DNA of 35,166 nt from Bacteroidaceae bacterium. GTDB taxonomy: Bacteria > Bacteroidota > Bacteroidia > Bacteroidales > Bacteroidaceae. The first letter of the stretch is position 1. The number at the start of each line of letters is the position of its first letter. Location of the stretch: assembly GCA_017469685.1 (NCBI GenBank), contig JAFUFW010000054.1, forward strand, positions 1 to 35,166, given 5' to 3'. Both the position numbers and the translations under genes were made by a program. Shown here in pieces: positions 1 through 7,560 of this stretch. The notes beneath the pieces are model-generated. The model saw only the letters and a program-made list of their open reading frames with translations, searched no databases and was not told the origin of the DNA.

Positions 1-92
1 CCCATCACATTGCCGTGAACGAGGGACTGGAAAATGCCTACGTGCCTCTGACCGAACAGGACATCAAGGAGATACTGGTGGCCAGTCTGTAG
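1..92 (+). CDS. C-terminal end of an unidentified protein (partial)
   Basis: An open frame runs from the window edge (first whole codon at base 3) to a TAG at 90-92, giving 29 residues that begin HHIAVNEGLENAYVPLTEQD and end EILVASL. The tail is mixed hydrophilic and helical, with no membrane segment. The next gene has an ATG directly after this stop (base 93) and another at 105, so the two are probably cotranscribed. The family cannot be named from so short a piece. An oxidoreductase would fit the company of a carboxymuconolactone-decarboxylase/cupin gene, but that is only a guess. Confidence 0.6.
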   Translation, partial: HHIAVNEGLENAYVPLTEQDIKEILVASL

Positions 93-104
93 ATGCAAAT
101 TGAT

Positions 105-1115
105 ATGAGAACACTCATAGCGCTTTTGATTGGCTTATTTACGATGGCAACAGTAAATGCACAGACGCTCACAGAGCGTCAAAAAGGATTGGCAGCATGT
201 GCCTGCCTGATGGCACAGGGAGATTTGGAGCGGTTGGAACCTGCGGTAAAGACGGCTCTTGACAACGGAGTAACTATCAACGAACTGAAGGAGGCTTTCT
301 CGCAGCTCTATGCCTACACGGGATTCCCACGCTCGCAGAATGCACTGGGAGTATTGAACAAGGTGTTGGAAAACAGACTGCCATCTTGGCAGGAAGGCAA
401 GCCTTGGACACGGCCCAAGGAATGGGACGATGCAAAGGCTGCCTACGAGCTTGGCGTTAAAAACCAGACGCAGTTGTCAGGCCGTCCGTTTAACTACGAC
501 TTCTGTCCGCAGGACGATTACTACCTGAAGTCGCACCTCTTCGGTGACATCTTCGCTGGCGACCAGCTTACGGCTGCCGACCGTGAGATTGTGACTGTGG
601 CCGCACTGAGTGGTCTCGAAGGCGTTGCCCCACAGTTGGCGGCCCACAAGAAGGGAGCCGTGAACATGGACAACTCGCAGGAAACAGTCGATGAGCTCTG
701 TGCCTGGCTCTGTCAGGAGGGCTACACCCTAAGAAGCAAGTGGCCGAAAGGCGAGCCCAACACCGCCTTTGCTCAGTACTTCATCGGCAACAGTTATCTG
801 GCTATCCTCAACGACAAGGGACTTTGTAACGTAACATTCGAGCCTGGCTGTCGCAATAACTGGCATGTGCATCATGGCGCAGTACAGGTACTTATCTGCG
901 TGAGCGGCCGCGGTTGGTATCAGGAGTTGGGAAAAGAACCTGTTGAACTGAAGCCAGGTGTGACAATTGCCGTGCCAGAGGGCGTGAAGCACTGGCACGG
1001 AGCCGCCCGCGACAGTTGGATGCAGCACCTGACTTACCACACCAATGTACAGCCCGGCAACAGCAATGAGTGGCTCGAAGCTGTAAGCGACGAGGTGTAC
1101 AACAAGTTGGAATAA
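105..1115 (+). CDS. Secreted carboxymuconolactone decarboxylase-like/cupin fusion protein
   Basis: Two domain types are joined. After a short signal peptide (MRTLIALLIG...VNAQ) come two AhpD/carboxymuconolactone-decarboxylase-like helical segments, at about residues 30-95 and 155-190 counted from the ATG at 93 (key stretch EAFSQLYAYTGFPRSQNAL, then TVAALSGLEGVAPQLAAH). A cupin barrel follows at about 245-320. The cupin has candidate metal ligands in the HVHH stretch (258-261) and in HWH (300-302). Family members are decarboxylases or peroxidase-type enzymes, and the substrate here is unknown. I prefer the ATG at 105 because it gives a compact signal peptide; the ATG at 93, abutting the previous stop, would add four residues. 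It is probably cotranscribed with the upstream gene. Confidence 0.85.
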   Translation: MRTLIALLIGLFTMATVNAQTLTERQKGLAACACLMAQGDLERLEPAVKTALDNGVTINELKEAFSQLYAYTGFPRSQNALGVLNKVLENRLPSWQEGKPWTRPKEWDDAKAAYELGVKNQTQLSGRPFNYDFCPQDDYYLKSHLFGDIFAGDQLTAADREIVTVAALSGLEGVAPQLAAHKKGAVNMDNSQETVDELCAWLCQEGYTLRSKWPKGEPNTAFAQYFIGNSYLAILNDKGLCNVTFEPGCRNNWHVHHGAVQVLICVSGRGWYQELGKEPVELKPGVTIAVPEGVKHWHGAARDSWMQHLTYHTNVQPGNSNEWLEAVSDEVYNKLE

Positions 1116-1136
1116 GAATCTTTTGTAGATTAGCTT

Positions 1137-2039
1137 CTACTGAAATCCCCAGGCGTTACGAACAACTTGCGATTCAACTTGGTTTTCGATTTGGTCGGGT
1201 AGGTTGCAGAAGAAGTCAATGCCGGTGAGGCGCTCGAGCTCGTCGATGCTGACGATGTAGGGCGACAAGTTTTTCTCGTCTTCGTAGAACGAGCGGTGTT
1301 CCATCCAGAATCCGATGGCTTTGTAGCCGTTGTTGACGCTGCTGTTGTTCTTGCAAAGTACGGCCATGAAGAAATATTTGGGCACGAGCAGCTGCAAGGC
1401 TGTGCCTTTGCGCGCATATTCGAGAATCTGATCATCCCTGTCGATGGTGCCGCCCTTGCAGACGTATAGGGTGTCGCGGAAGTCGGCGGTGTTCCATGAG
1501 CGAACTTTCATCTCGAGGTTTGCCCAAATGCCGCCGTTGAAGCTGTAGAGTTGCGGCTGCATGTTGGAGTAGAGGAACGTCTGTCGGTTTGCCTCAAGTG
1601 AGTTCCAACGATCAGCCGAAGCTATGATGTGGCCTCGAGTGTAACCAGAGCCGCTGTAGTGGCTGCTTGTAGTGCGGTAAACTTCGGGAATGTCGTAGTC
1701 CTCAACGAAATTGTCCTCACGCTTGACGTAGCCTCCACTGTTTGAAGCGTCCCACCGGAACGCTGTCCATCGTTGCGCCTTCTTAGCTAAGCTCCATTCT
1801 ATGCAGTAGTTTACCTCACCTGAGGTCAGGCGCTTGACGAGTAACATATTCGCTACGCCCTCCGCCAGCCTCGGCATCTCAAGGCGTGAAGCCTCAGGAT
1901 ATTTACCATTCTTATTTGCATTTGTATTGATGGTGAGCGGGTCGCGCTCGTCGTCATCTGAAGAGCAGCTCCAGAATAGTGGAGCTGCTATACAGATGAG
2001 GGTAAGGGCAATAGCCCATTGGAAAGAGTGTCGTGTCAT
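1137..2039 (-). CDS. DNA/RNA non-specific endonuclease, lipoprotein
   Basis: The 300-residue protein has a lipoprotein signal (cysteine at residue 25 in LFWSC, followed by SSDDDE, typical of surface-exposed Bacteroidota lipoproteins). The body matches the beta-beta-alpha metal (NucA/NUC1) nuclease family: YTRGHIIASADR at 133-144 carries the catalytic His137 of the DRGH motif (Asp replaced by Thr, a variation I associate with Bacteroidales members), and SNMQPQ at 158-163 supplies the metal-binding Asn159. The family cuts single- and double-stranded DNA and RNA without sequence preference. It is the last gene of a minus-strand run with OB-fold, DUF5689 and TonB-receptor genes, which suggests it acts on the cell surface on captured nucleic acid. 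A pair of hairpins separates it from the gene upstream. Confidence 0.88.
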   Translation of the reverse strand: MTRHSFQWAIALTLICIAAPLFWSCSSDDDERDPLTINTNANKNGKYPEASRLEMPRLAEGVANMLLVKRLTSGEVNYCIEWSLAKKAQRWTAFRWDASNSGGYVKREDNFVEDYDIPEVYRTTSSHYSGSGYTRGHIIASADRWNSLEANRQTFLYSNMQPQLYSFNGGIWANLEMKVRSWNTADFRDTLYVCKGGTIDRDDQILEYARKGTALQLLVPKYFFMAVLCKNNSSVNNGYKAIGFWMEHRSFYEDEKNLSPYIVSIDELERLTGIDFFCNLPDQIENQVESQVVRNAWGFQ

Positions 2040-2055
2040 GAAGGGGGAGATAAGC

Positions 2056-2113
2056 CGGCGGGTGAACCGCCGAAGGCGGCACGCCTCTTTGTTGACTTGG
2101 AGGCCGTGCCGCC
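2056..2113 (-). other. Tandem hairpins in the spacer before the endonuclease gene
   Basis: Two GC-rich dyads lie between the OB-fold lipoprotein stop and the nuclease start. Arms 2056-2061 and 2067-2072 (cggcgg/ccgccg) enclose a 5-base loop. Arms 2075-2083 and 2105-2113 (ggcggcacg/cgtgccgcc) enclose 21 bases. Neither is followed by a T run on the minus strand, so a simple intrinsic terminator is unlikely. RNA processing, mRNA stabilisation or partial attenuation of the last gene are possible. Confidence 0.5.
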
Positions 2114-2126
2114 TATGTGGTATGGG

Positions 2127-3848
2127 TTATTTCTTTGTGATGGTGTAGTCGTCGATGAGGAAGCTCTTGCCAGGGGTCTTGGGATTCATCAGAACGAGGT
2201 TGAGGTTGGTCGAAGCGTCGAGGCTGAAAGTGTAGGTGACCTTGCTCCACCGGCCTGCGGGGATGTCGTTGGTGTAGTCACCATAGACGTAGCTGCCCAC
2301 GCTGCCGTCGTCCTTGATTGGCACGTAGCCGGGGCGTACGCTACCGCCGTCGGCTTCTGGCTTAATGTAGAACTCAACGGTGTAGTCACCAGCGGCAAGG
2401 GTGAGCTCTGTAGAGGCGAGGCGCTGGTTGCCGCTGGTTTTGCCCTCAACCTTCACGGAATAGCTGCCTCCGTGGGCGTCAGTACTCTGCGATAGGGCGC
2501 CTTTTGTGCTGGCAGTGTTGGCCGACATCCACTGTGCAGGTACGCCGTCAGCCCAGGTCTCGAAGCCACCATTGTTGAAGTCTGCGAGGGTGGTGTAGCC
2601 TCCGCTGGGGGTGGGTTCTTCGCCCGAGTTGCCGCCGTCGTCCTTTGTTGCCCCGTTGAGGCTGTAGATATAGGCTTTCTTGGAAGCCGTTTCGGGGGTG
2701 CCCTGATAGTTGGTTATCTGCCCGTAGATGATGACATCGTCACCGACGGCTATCTGTTTGTTGCCAGATTGCCAACTCTTGTTCTCGAGATAGTTGGCGC
2801 TATAGACTTGGAACTGATTTTGCGTTGAACCATCGTCAGAGATGAAGAATGTTGCCGTACCATGCTCTACGTCGAACTTATATTTTATTTCGGAAATCTT
2901 ACCTTTGATATAATACTTCTCGGCGCTGGTATTACCTGTCCCCAAATCGGTAGCTACTTTGTTGGCCGCAACGGCATTGTATGGGTCTGCAAGTGTGCCG
3001 CTGCCCTTGGCTTCGCCTGTAGGAGTGGGCGTTTCACCGCCTCCGTTCTCGAGGATTTCTACGGTAGCATTCTTAATTTCGGGCGTCACCTGTCCGCTGG
3101 AAGCGTTAACATACTTCATGAGCTGTCCAGTAATCTTGACCTTGCTGCCGACTTTGAATTCTGTCACGCCTTCGGGCAGGTTGGCGTAGTAGGCTTCGAA
3201 GACCTTACCGCCATCTTTGGTATCAGCCATCCAGAAAGTCTGCTGGTTGCGGCTTACGTTGCCAACAACTTCCGTTATGTAGCCTGTGACGGTGTAGGTG
3301 TCAGCTGATGTGCCTCCATCGGCGAGCGCTTTGGTGAGTTCAGCGGCTTCAGCGCAAGTCACTTCAATGCCGGTGGGCGTTTCTCCGCTACCGCCTCCTT
3401 CAAGTATTTCAACTGTGGCGTTCTTTATTTCAGCCGTCATGTTGCCAGTGTTGTTGTTTACGTACTTGGTGAGCTTGCCTGTGATTCTTACCTTGCTACC
3501 GGCCTTGAAGGCGGTGACGCCTTCGGGCAGGTTGGCCCAGTAGGCTTCGAAGACGCGACCACCGTTCTGTGTGTCGGCCATCCAGAAGGTTTGCTGGTTC
3601 TTGCTCACGTCACCGACAACCTCAGTGATGTAGCCTGTGATGGTGTATGTCTCGTTTGAGGATGCTCCGTCGGCAAGTGCTCGGGTGAGTTCTACAGCTT
3701 CGGCGCAAGTCACTTCGATGCCGGTGGGTGTAGGCGTTGTGCCGCCTTGATCAGTTGGGATGTTGTAGGGCTCGGGCACGTCCTCGCATGCTGTGAAGGT
3801 TCCGATGCCTAAAGCTGCGCAGAGCAGCAGTTTAAGATACTTTTTCAT
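2127..3848 (-). CDS. Surface lipoprotein with three OB-fold-like modules and a C-terminal carbohydrate-binding-like domain
   Basis: Starting at the MKKYLKLLLC methionine (the frame is open eight codons further upstream), the protein is 573 residues with a lipoprotein-type signal and cysteine at residue 21 (TFTAC-EDVPEPYN). Two near-identical modules of about 107 residues (about 44-150 and 158-264) follow, each starting IEVTCAEA-ELT-ALADG, with YTITGYITEVVG and RITGKLTKYV strands. They resemble the OB-fold-like DUF6359 type. A diverged third module is at about 282-400 (YYIKGKISEIKYKF...), and a jelly-roll-like domain ends in LIDDYTITKK. OB-folds commonly bind nucleic acid or sugars. No catalytic motif is seen. 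It is preceded by the DUF5689 lipoprotein gene and followed by an endonuclease gene, so nucleic-acid capture at the surface is a reasonable inference, not a demonstrated one. Confidence 0.8.
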   Translation of the reverse strand: MKKYLKLLLCAALGIGTFTACEDVPEPYNIPTDQGGTTPTPTGIEVTCAEAVELTRALADGASSNETYTITGYITEVVGDVSKNQQTFWMADTQNGGRVFEAYWANLPEGVTAFKAGSKVRITGKLTKYVNNNTGNMTAEIKNATVEILEGGGSGETPTGIEVTCAEAAELTKALADGGTSADTYTVTGYITEVVGNVSRNQQTFWMADTKDGGKVFEAYYANLPEGVTEFKVGSKVKITGQLMKYVNASSGQVTPEIKNATVEILENGGGETPTPTGEAKGSGTLADPYNAVAANKVATDLGTGNTSAEKYYIKGKISEIKYKFDVEHGTATFFISDDGSTQNQFQVYSANYLENKSWQSGNKQIAVGDDVIIYGQITNYQGTPETASKKAYIYSLNGATKDDGGNSGEEPTPSGGYTTLADFNNGGFETWADGVPAQWMSANTASTKGALSQSTDAHGGSYSVKVEGKTSGNQRLASTELTLAAGDYTVEFYIKPEADGGSVRPGYVPIKDDGSVGSYVYGDYTNDIPAGRWSKVTYTFSLDASTNLNLVLMNPKTPGKSFLIDDYTITKK

Positions 3849-3891
3849 TGTATATAGTGTTTTAAAATTCAATAATAGTTATATTAATTTT

Positions 3892-4749
3892 TCAATTCAC
3901 CTTAATGTCCTCTTCAGCACGGATGAGTATCTGCCACGTGTCGCGATAGCGTGTGGCGATGCCGTAGAGGGTTACGGGCGTGGAGGGGATTACCCACGAA
4001 GCGAAGTCAGCATAAGTGCTGGTGCGCAGCAGCAGCTTGTTCATCGACTGATTGTTGATAGAGTGGTGGACATAGCCGTTGGAGCTGCCGTTGTAGGTGA
4101 GGGTAGTGCCAGCCTTATACTCGGGGGCGATGGGGCTTCCGGCATCACCGATGACGACGTTCTTAAGGCATACGAGATGTCCGCAGTAGCGGGTCATGTC
4201 GTTCTGTGCAACGGAGAAGAAGTCAATGGTGTCAATCTGGCTCATGTCATGTGTGGGCAGTATTTTCACGTGCTCTTCCCATTTCTCGGTTGACATACGC
4301 CCAATGCTTCCATTGTACTCGTCGCCGAGCTGTGTCTGCTGGCCGTAGCCTCCGATGCAGAGATCCTTGAGGTCGATAAGCAGCTGCTGTCCAACGCTAA
4401 GGAAAGGGAAGAGACCAGTGCCGTTGATGCCAACGATCATGGCTCCGGTTGGGTCTTGCACAACGATTTGCTTATAAATGTTTCCGCCAATGTCGTTGCC
4501 GATGACGGTGCATACAAGCTGGCAGTCGTCAGCAATGCGCTGGAAGCTGCTGCCAGAGATGGCCGAGGCGTACTTGGTCTTGAGGTCGGCGATGGTCACC
4601 TGCTTCGATGCCTCATTAGTGATGCTGTTGTTGCCGTAAGGCGGATTGGTCATGTCAGGCGTGTCCCAGTCACCGTCGAAGCAAGAGGCTGTCATCATCG
4701 CCACGGCGATGATGAATGTAAAATGTAGGATATATGATATTTTACGCAT
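3892..4749 (-). CDS. DUF5689-type lipoprotein
   Basis: This 285-residue protein has a signal ending at a lipobox cysteine (MMTASC-FDGDWDTP, cysteine about residue 23), followed by acidic residues typical of export to the cell surface. The body (TIADLKTKYASA..., LVCTVIGNDIGGNIYKQIVVQDPTGAMIV split over residues about 50-105) matches the pattern of DUF5689 proteins of Bacteroidota, which have an OB-fold-like beta structure. No enzymatic motif is visible. It lies 42 bases ahead of the OB-fold lipoprotein and 65 bases after the TonB-dependent receptor on the same strand, so it probably forms part of the receptor's surface complex. Its partner role could be analogous to SusD, although it has no SusD-like sequence. 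Confidence 0.8.
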   Translation of the reverse strand: MRKISYILHFTFIIAVAMMTASCFDGDWDTPDMTNPPYGNNSITNEASKQVTIADLKTKYASAISGSSFQRIADDCQLVCTVIGNDIGGNIYKQIVVQDPTGAMIVGINGTGLFPFLSVGQQLLIDLKDLCIGGYGQQTQLGDEYNGSIGRMSTEKWEEHVKILPTHDMSQIDTIDFFSVAQNDMTRYCGHLVCLKNVVIGDAGSPIAPEYKAGTTLTYNGSSNGYVHHSINNQSMNKLLLRTSTYADFASWVIPSTPVTLYGIATRYRDTWQILIRAEEDIKVN

Positions 4750-4768
4750 GATAGCTAAAGTATTTGCA

Positions 4769-4796
4769 TTAAACTTTAAACCTTAAACTTTAAACT
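4769..4796 (+). repeat. Four tandem heptamers (TTAAACY)
   Basis: The spacer between the TonB-receptor gene and the DUF5689 gene contains ttaaact, ttaaacc, ttaaact, ttaaact in direct tandem. It is microsatellite-like and lies upstream of the DUF5689 start on the minus strand. Confidence 0.85.
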
Positions 4797-4814
4797 TCGC
4801 ACGAATGGCGAGCC

Positions 4815-7379
4815 TTAGAACCGGTAGTTGAGGTTGAGCATGAAGTTGAAGCCCTGCACGTAGTACTTCATTGGGTTCTTCTGGAAGTTGTAGGTGCGGA
4901 TGGTTGTCTTCTCGCCCGTAGTCTGGTCGGTGGTGTAGCTCGAACGGCTCTGTTCGTAACCGCCGCTGACGAGCTTGCGGTTGTTGAGGATGTTGGTGAG
5001 CATGAGGTTCACGCTGAGCGGGTGGTGGGCTATGCGGAACTGATGGCCTATGGAGCCGTCGAGCATGAAGCCTCCGTGTCCCTTTGTCTGTTCGGGTACG
5101 ATGAGCGACCCATCGTTGTCAACAGCTCCTGAACGGATGAGTGTGCTCTGGTAGCGCAGCGATGGCGAATAGCTGAGGTAGATGCGGTCGTAGTAGTTGC
5201 CCTTGAGGTTGAGATACCAACCCTTGATGTTGTAGTTCAGGCCAATGCTCCCGACTGTGAGCGGTGTGCTGGCTTCGCGCATACCTTTATTATATAATAT
5301 GTCTGTCGTGACGGTGCCTTGTGTTGATAGCAGGTAGCTGACGTCGGTGTTCTTCATGTACTTGGCATCAGCCATAGAACCGATGAGGTCTAGGGTAAGG
5401 CCTGAGATTATGTTGAAGCGCATGCCGAGCTCTACGCCGTAGTAGTTCTTCTCGATGCCTGTCATGCTGACGTAGGTGAAGGAGTTGACATCGTCGTAGT
5501 AGTAGTTCTGCCACTCGTTCATGCGTGTGCCGTGATTGAAGTAGGCAGTGAGGTTTGCGCGCATGAAGCTTGTAGTGAAGGCGTAGCCCAGTTCGGCGCT
5601 TACCATGTGCTCCACCTTGAGACCGTCGATGAAGTTGTTGTTCATCTCTGCTGCCTGGAAGGCGGAGCCTCCGTAGCTGCTGTAGGCCGTGGGCGCGTAC
5701 GTCATATATCCTACACCCAGACCGATGACGTGCCCCTTTCCGAGGTTGAGGTTAGAACCCATCTTAAAGCCCCCGTCGAGGAAGCGTGCCGTGCCGCTCT
5801 TGCCATAGGAGTTGTCGGCAAAAAGGCCGTTGCGCATCTTGCCGTCGCGCCACATCTGTGTGCCGCCGATCTTGGCGCTTACGAAGTTGTGGCTGATGCC
5901 GTAGTCGCGTGTGTACTGTGCCCAGGCGGTAGCTTTCTGCACGACGATGTTGAAGTCGTAGCCGAAGCGGTCGCCCTTAGTGACGGTGCCATTCGGGTTG
6001 TTGAGGTCATACTGCACACGGGGGTCGCTGCCAGCGTAGGTGCCGATGGCGTAGTTGTTGACGTTGTGCAGGTAGTTGGAGCCCATCATGTCGGAGATGG
6101 TCTGATAGTGCATACCTGTGTTTGATGCCAACTGCACGCCTGCCTGCAGGCGAGAGTCATTGTCGATAGACCAGTTGAGTGTCGAACCGAGGCTGATGGC
6201 GAGATGGTCGTTGTGGCGGGCGAGCATGTAGTAGGCTGCATCACCGCCGACTGCATTCATCTGTGAGTTAGCATAGTAGAGTTTGTCCCACTGAATCTGC
6301 CGGTTAGCCTGTGCTGCCGTCCAGTACTCGTAGCTCTCCTGCCAGGCGTTGATGTCGTTGTTTGAACCGTCGGTTAGACCCCATACATCGTAGTTGTATG
6401 ACGGGAAGTTCTTCCAGTAGTCGGGCTTCGGGTTCTGCGAGTTGTTGTACTGTAGGCGCGTGCCGCTGTACATGGCGTACTTTCCGTAGAGAGATGTCGT
6501 TAGCTTAAGGCGGTCGTTAATGTCAAAGTCCCATGTTAGCAGTGCCGAGGGCTCGTAGTTGTTCACAACGCGCGAATTACGTTTCTCGCCGTTCTGGTAG
6601 CCCCAGTAGGGGTTGTACAGGTAGTTGTTTGCGAGCCAGTAGGCCTCGTCGGTTGATGCTCCTTGCTGAGCGCGCTCAGTGGGGTTGCCCCATGTGGCAA
6701 GGTTGATGCTGTGGCGGTCGCCTATCAGCTTCTGGAGCGAGAGGAAATAGGCGAGAGAGTTGTAGAAGGTGCCCTCAACGGCTGCCGTCTCCATGTTTGC
6801 CCAGCGGTAGCCCACAGTGCCGAAGAAAGCCCAGCCGCTTTCCTTCAATCCAGTGCCGTAGGTGTACATGGCACGTGCCGTGTAGTTGCGGTTGAGCGCA
6901 GAGAGTGTAACCTTGTGGCCTGCGGCGTAGCTGCTGGCGCGGAAGTTATAGTTGTTTGACCCTCCGAGGGCAGCCATGCCGAAGCCGTTCGACTCGAAAG
7001 TCGCAGCGTAGTCGATGTGGTTGTTGGTAGCATCATTCATGCCGCCTACGGTGGAGTAGCTGAAGCGCCCGTTCTCGGCGCTGTTCACTTGCACACCGTT
7101 CATGTAGATGTCGTTGTACTTCTGGTCCAGAGCGCGGAACTTGAAGCGCATCGGGCTGAAGAGGTAACCAACATTGCTGGTGTACATGTTTGTGCTTGAA
7201 TTGATCTGAATGACGTCTGTCGTCACGTCAGCATCCTCGTCGAGCTGCGACTCGGTGAAGATAAACGAGGATGCCTCGTCCTTCAGAGCCTTCTCGGTTT
7301 CGCTCGTGGCCGGTTCTTGTGCCCATGTCGGCAGTGCCAGACATAGCAGCGCGGCCGCTGTTAGAAAGTCTTTTCTCAT
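4815..7379 (-). CDS. TonB-dependent receptor-like outer membrane protein
   Basis: Using the MRKDFLTAAALLCLALPTWA start gives a clear signal peptide and an 854-residue protein; an in-frame ATG 75 bases upstream would add an unlikely leader. There is no N-terminal carboxypeptidase-like domain, unlike SusC. A short plug-like region (ALDQKYNDIYMNGVQVN) leads into a long barrel rich in alternating aromatic strands and ends NFMLNLNYRF, with the terminal Phe usual for outer membrane barrels. It should import a ligand using TonB energy. The run of genes after it on the same strand encodes surface lipoproteins and a nuclease, and a secreted phosphodiesterase-family enzyme is divergent, so oligonucleotides, nucleosides or another phosphorylated product are plausible cargo. 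The ligand cannot be read from the sequence. Confidence 0.82.
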   Translation of the reverse strand: MRKDFLTAAALLCLALPTWAQEPATSETEKALKDEASSFIFTESQLDEDADVTTDVIQINSSTNMYTSNVGYLFSPMRFKFRALDQKYNDIYMNGVQVNSAENGRFSYSTVGGMNDATNNHIDYAATFESNGFGMAALGGSNNYNFRASSYAAGHKVTLSALNRNYTARAMYTYGTGLKESGWAFFGTVGYRWANMETAAVEGTFYNSLAYFLSLQKLIGDRHSINLATWGNPTERAQQGASTDEAYWLANNYLYNPYWGYQNGEKRNSRVVNNYEPSALLTWDFDINDRLKLTTSLYGKYAMYSGTRLQYNNSQNPKPDYWKNFPSYNYDVWGLTDGSNNDINAWQESYEYWTAAQANRQIQWDKLYYANSQMNAVGGDAAYYMLARHNDHLAISLGSTLNWSIDNDSRLQAGVQLASNTGMHYQTISDMMGSNYLHNVNNYAIGTYAGSDPRVQYDLNNPNGTVTKGDRFGYDFNIVVQKATAWAQYTRDYGISHNFVSAKIGGTQMWRDGKMRNGLFADNSYGKSGTARFLDGGFKMGSNLNLGKGHVIGLGVGYMTYAPTAYSSYGGSAFQAAEMNNNFIDGLKVEHMVSAELGYAFTTSFMRANLTAYFNHGTRMNEWQNYYYDDVNSFTYVSMTGIEKNYYGVELGMRFNIISGLTLDLIGSMADAKYMKNTDVSYLLSTQGTVTTDILYNKGMREASTPLTVGSIGLNYNIKGWYLNLKGNYYDRIYLSYSPSLRYQSTLIRSGAVDNDGSLIVPEQTKGHGGFMLDGSIGHQFRIAHHPLSVNLMLTNILNNRKLVSGGYEQSRSSYTTDQTTGEKTTIRTYNFQKNPMKYYVQGFNFMLNLNYRF

Positions 7380-7511
7380 TGGTAAAGTAACAAATTGTGG
7401 TATTTGGCTACAAAGAAAATAAAATATTCTTAAACAAAGAAAGGAAATCAACATTATTTTTAAAAGATGAAAAAAAAGCGAATTTTATGCTTATTCTTCT
7501 GCAAAAAGAAT

Positions 7512-7519
7512 TATCTTTG
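7512..7519 (+). promoter_or_regulatory. Bacteroidota -7 box upstream of the EEP-family gene
   Basis: The sequence tatctttg matches TAnnTTTG and lies 41 bases before the ATG at 7561, in the 181-base divergent gap with the TonB-receptor gene. The -33 element is weak (tatg near 7486). No equally good minus-strand box for the receptor was found in the gap. Confidence 0.6.
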
Positions 7520-7560
7520 CATCCCAAACAAAGAATGTATTTTTATTTACCAGAAAGAAT

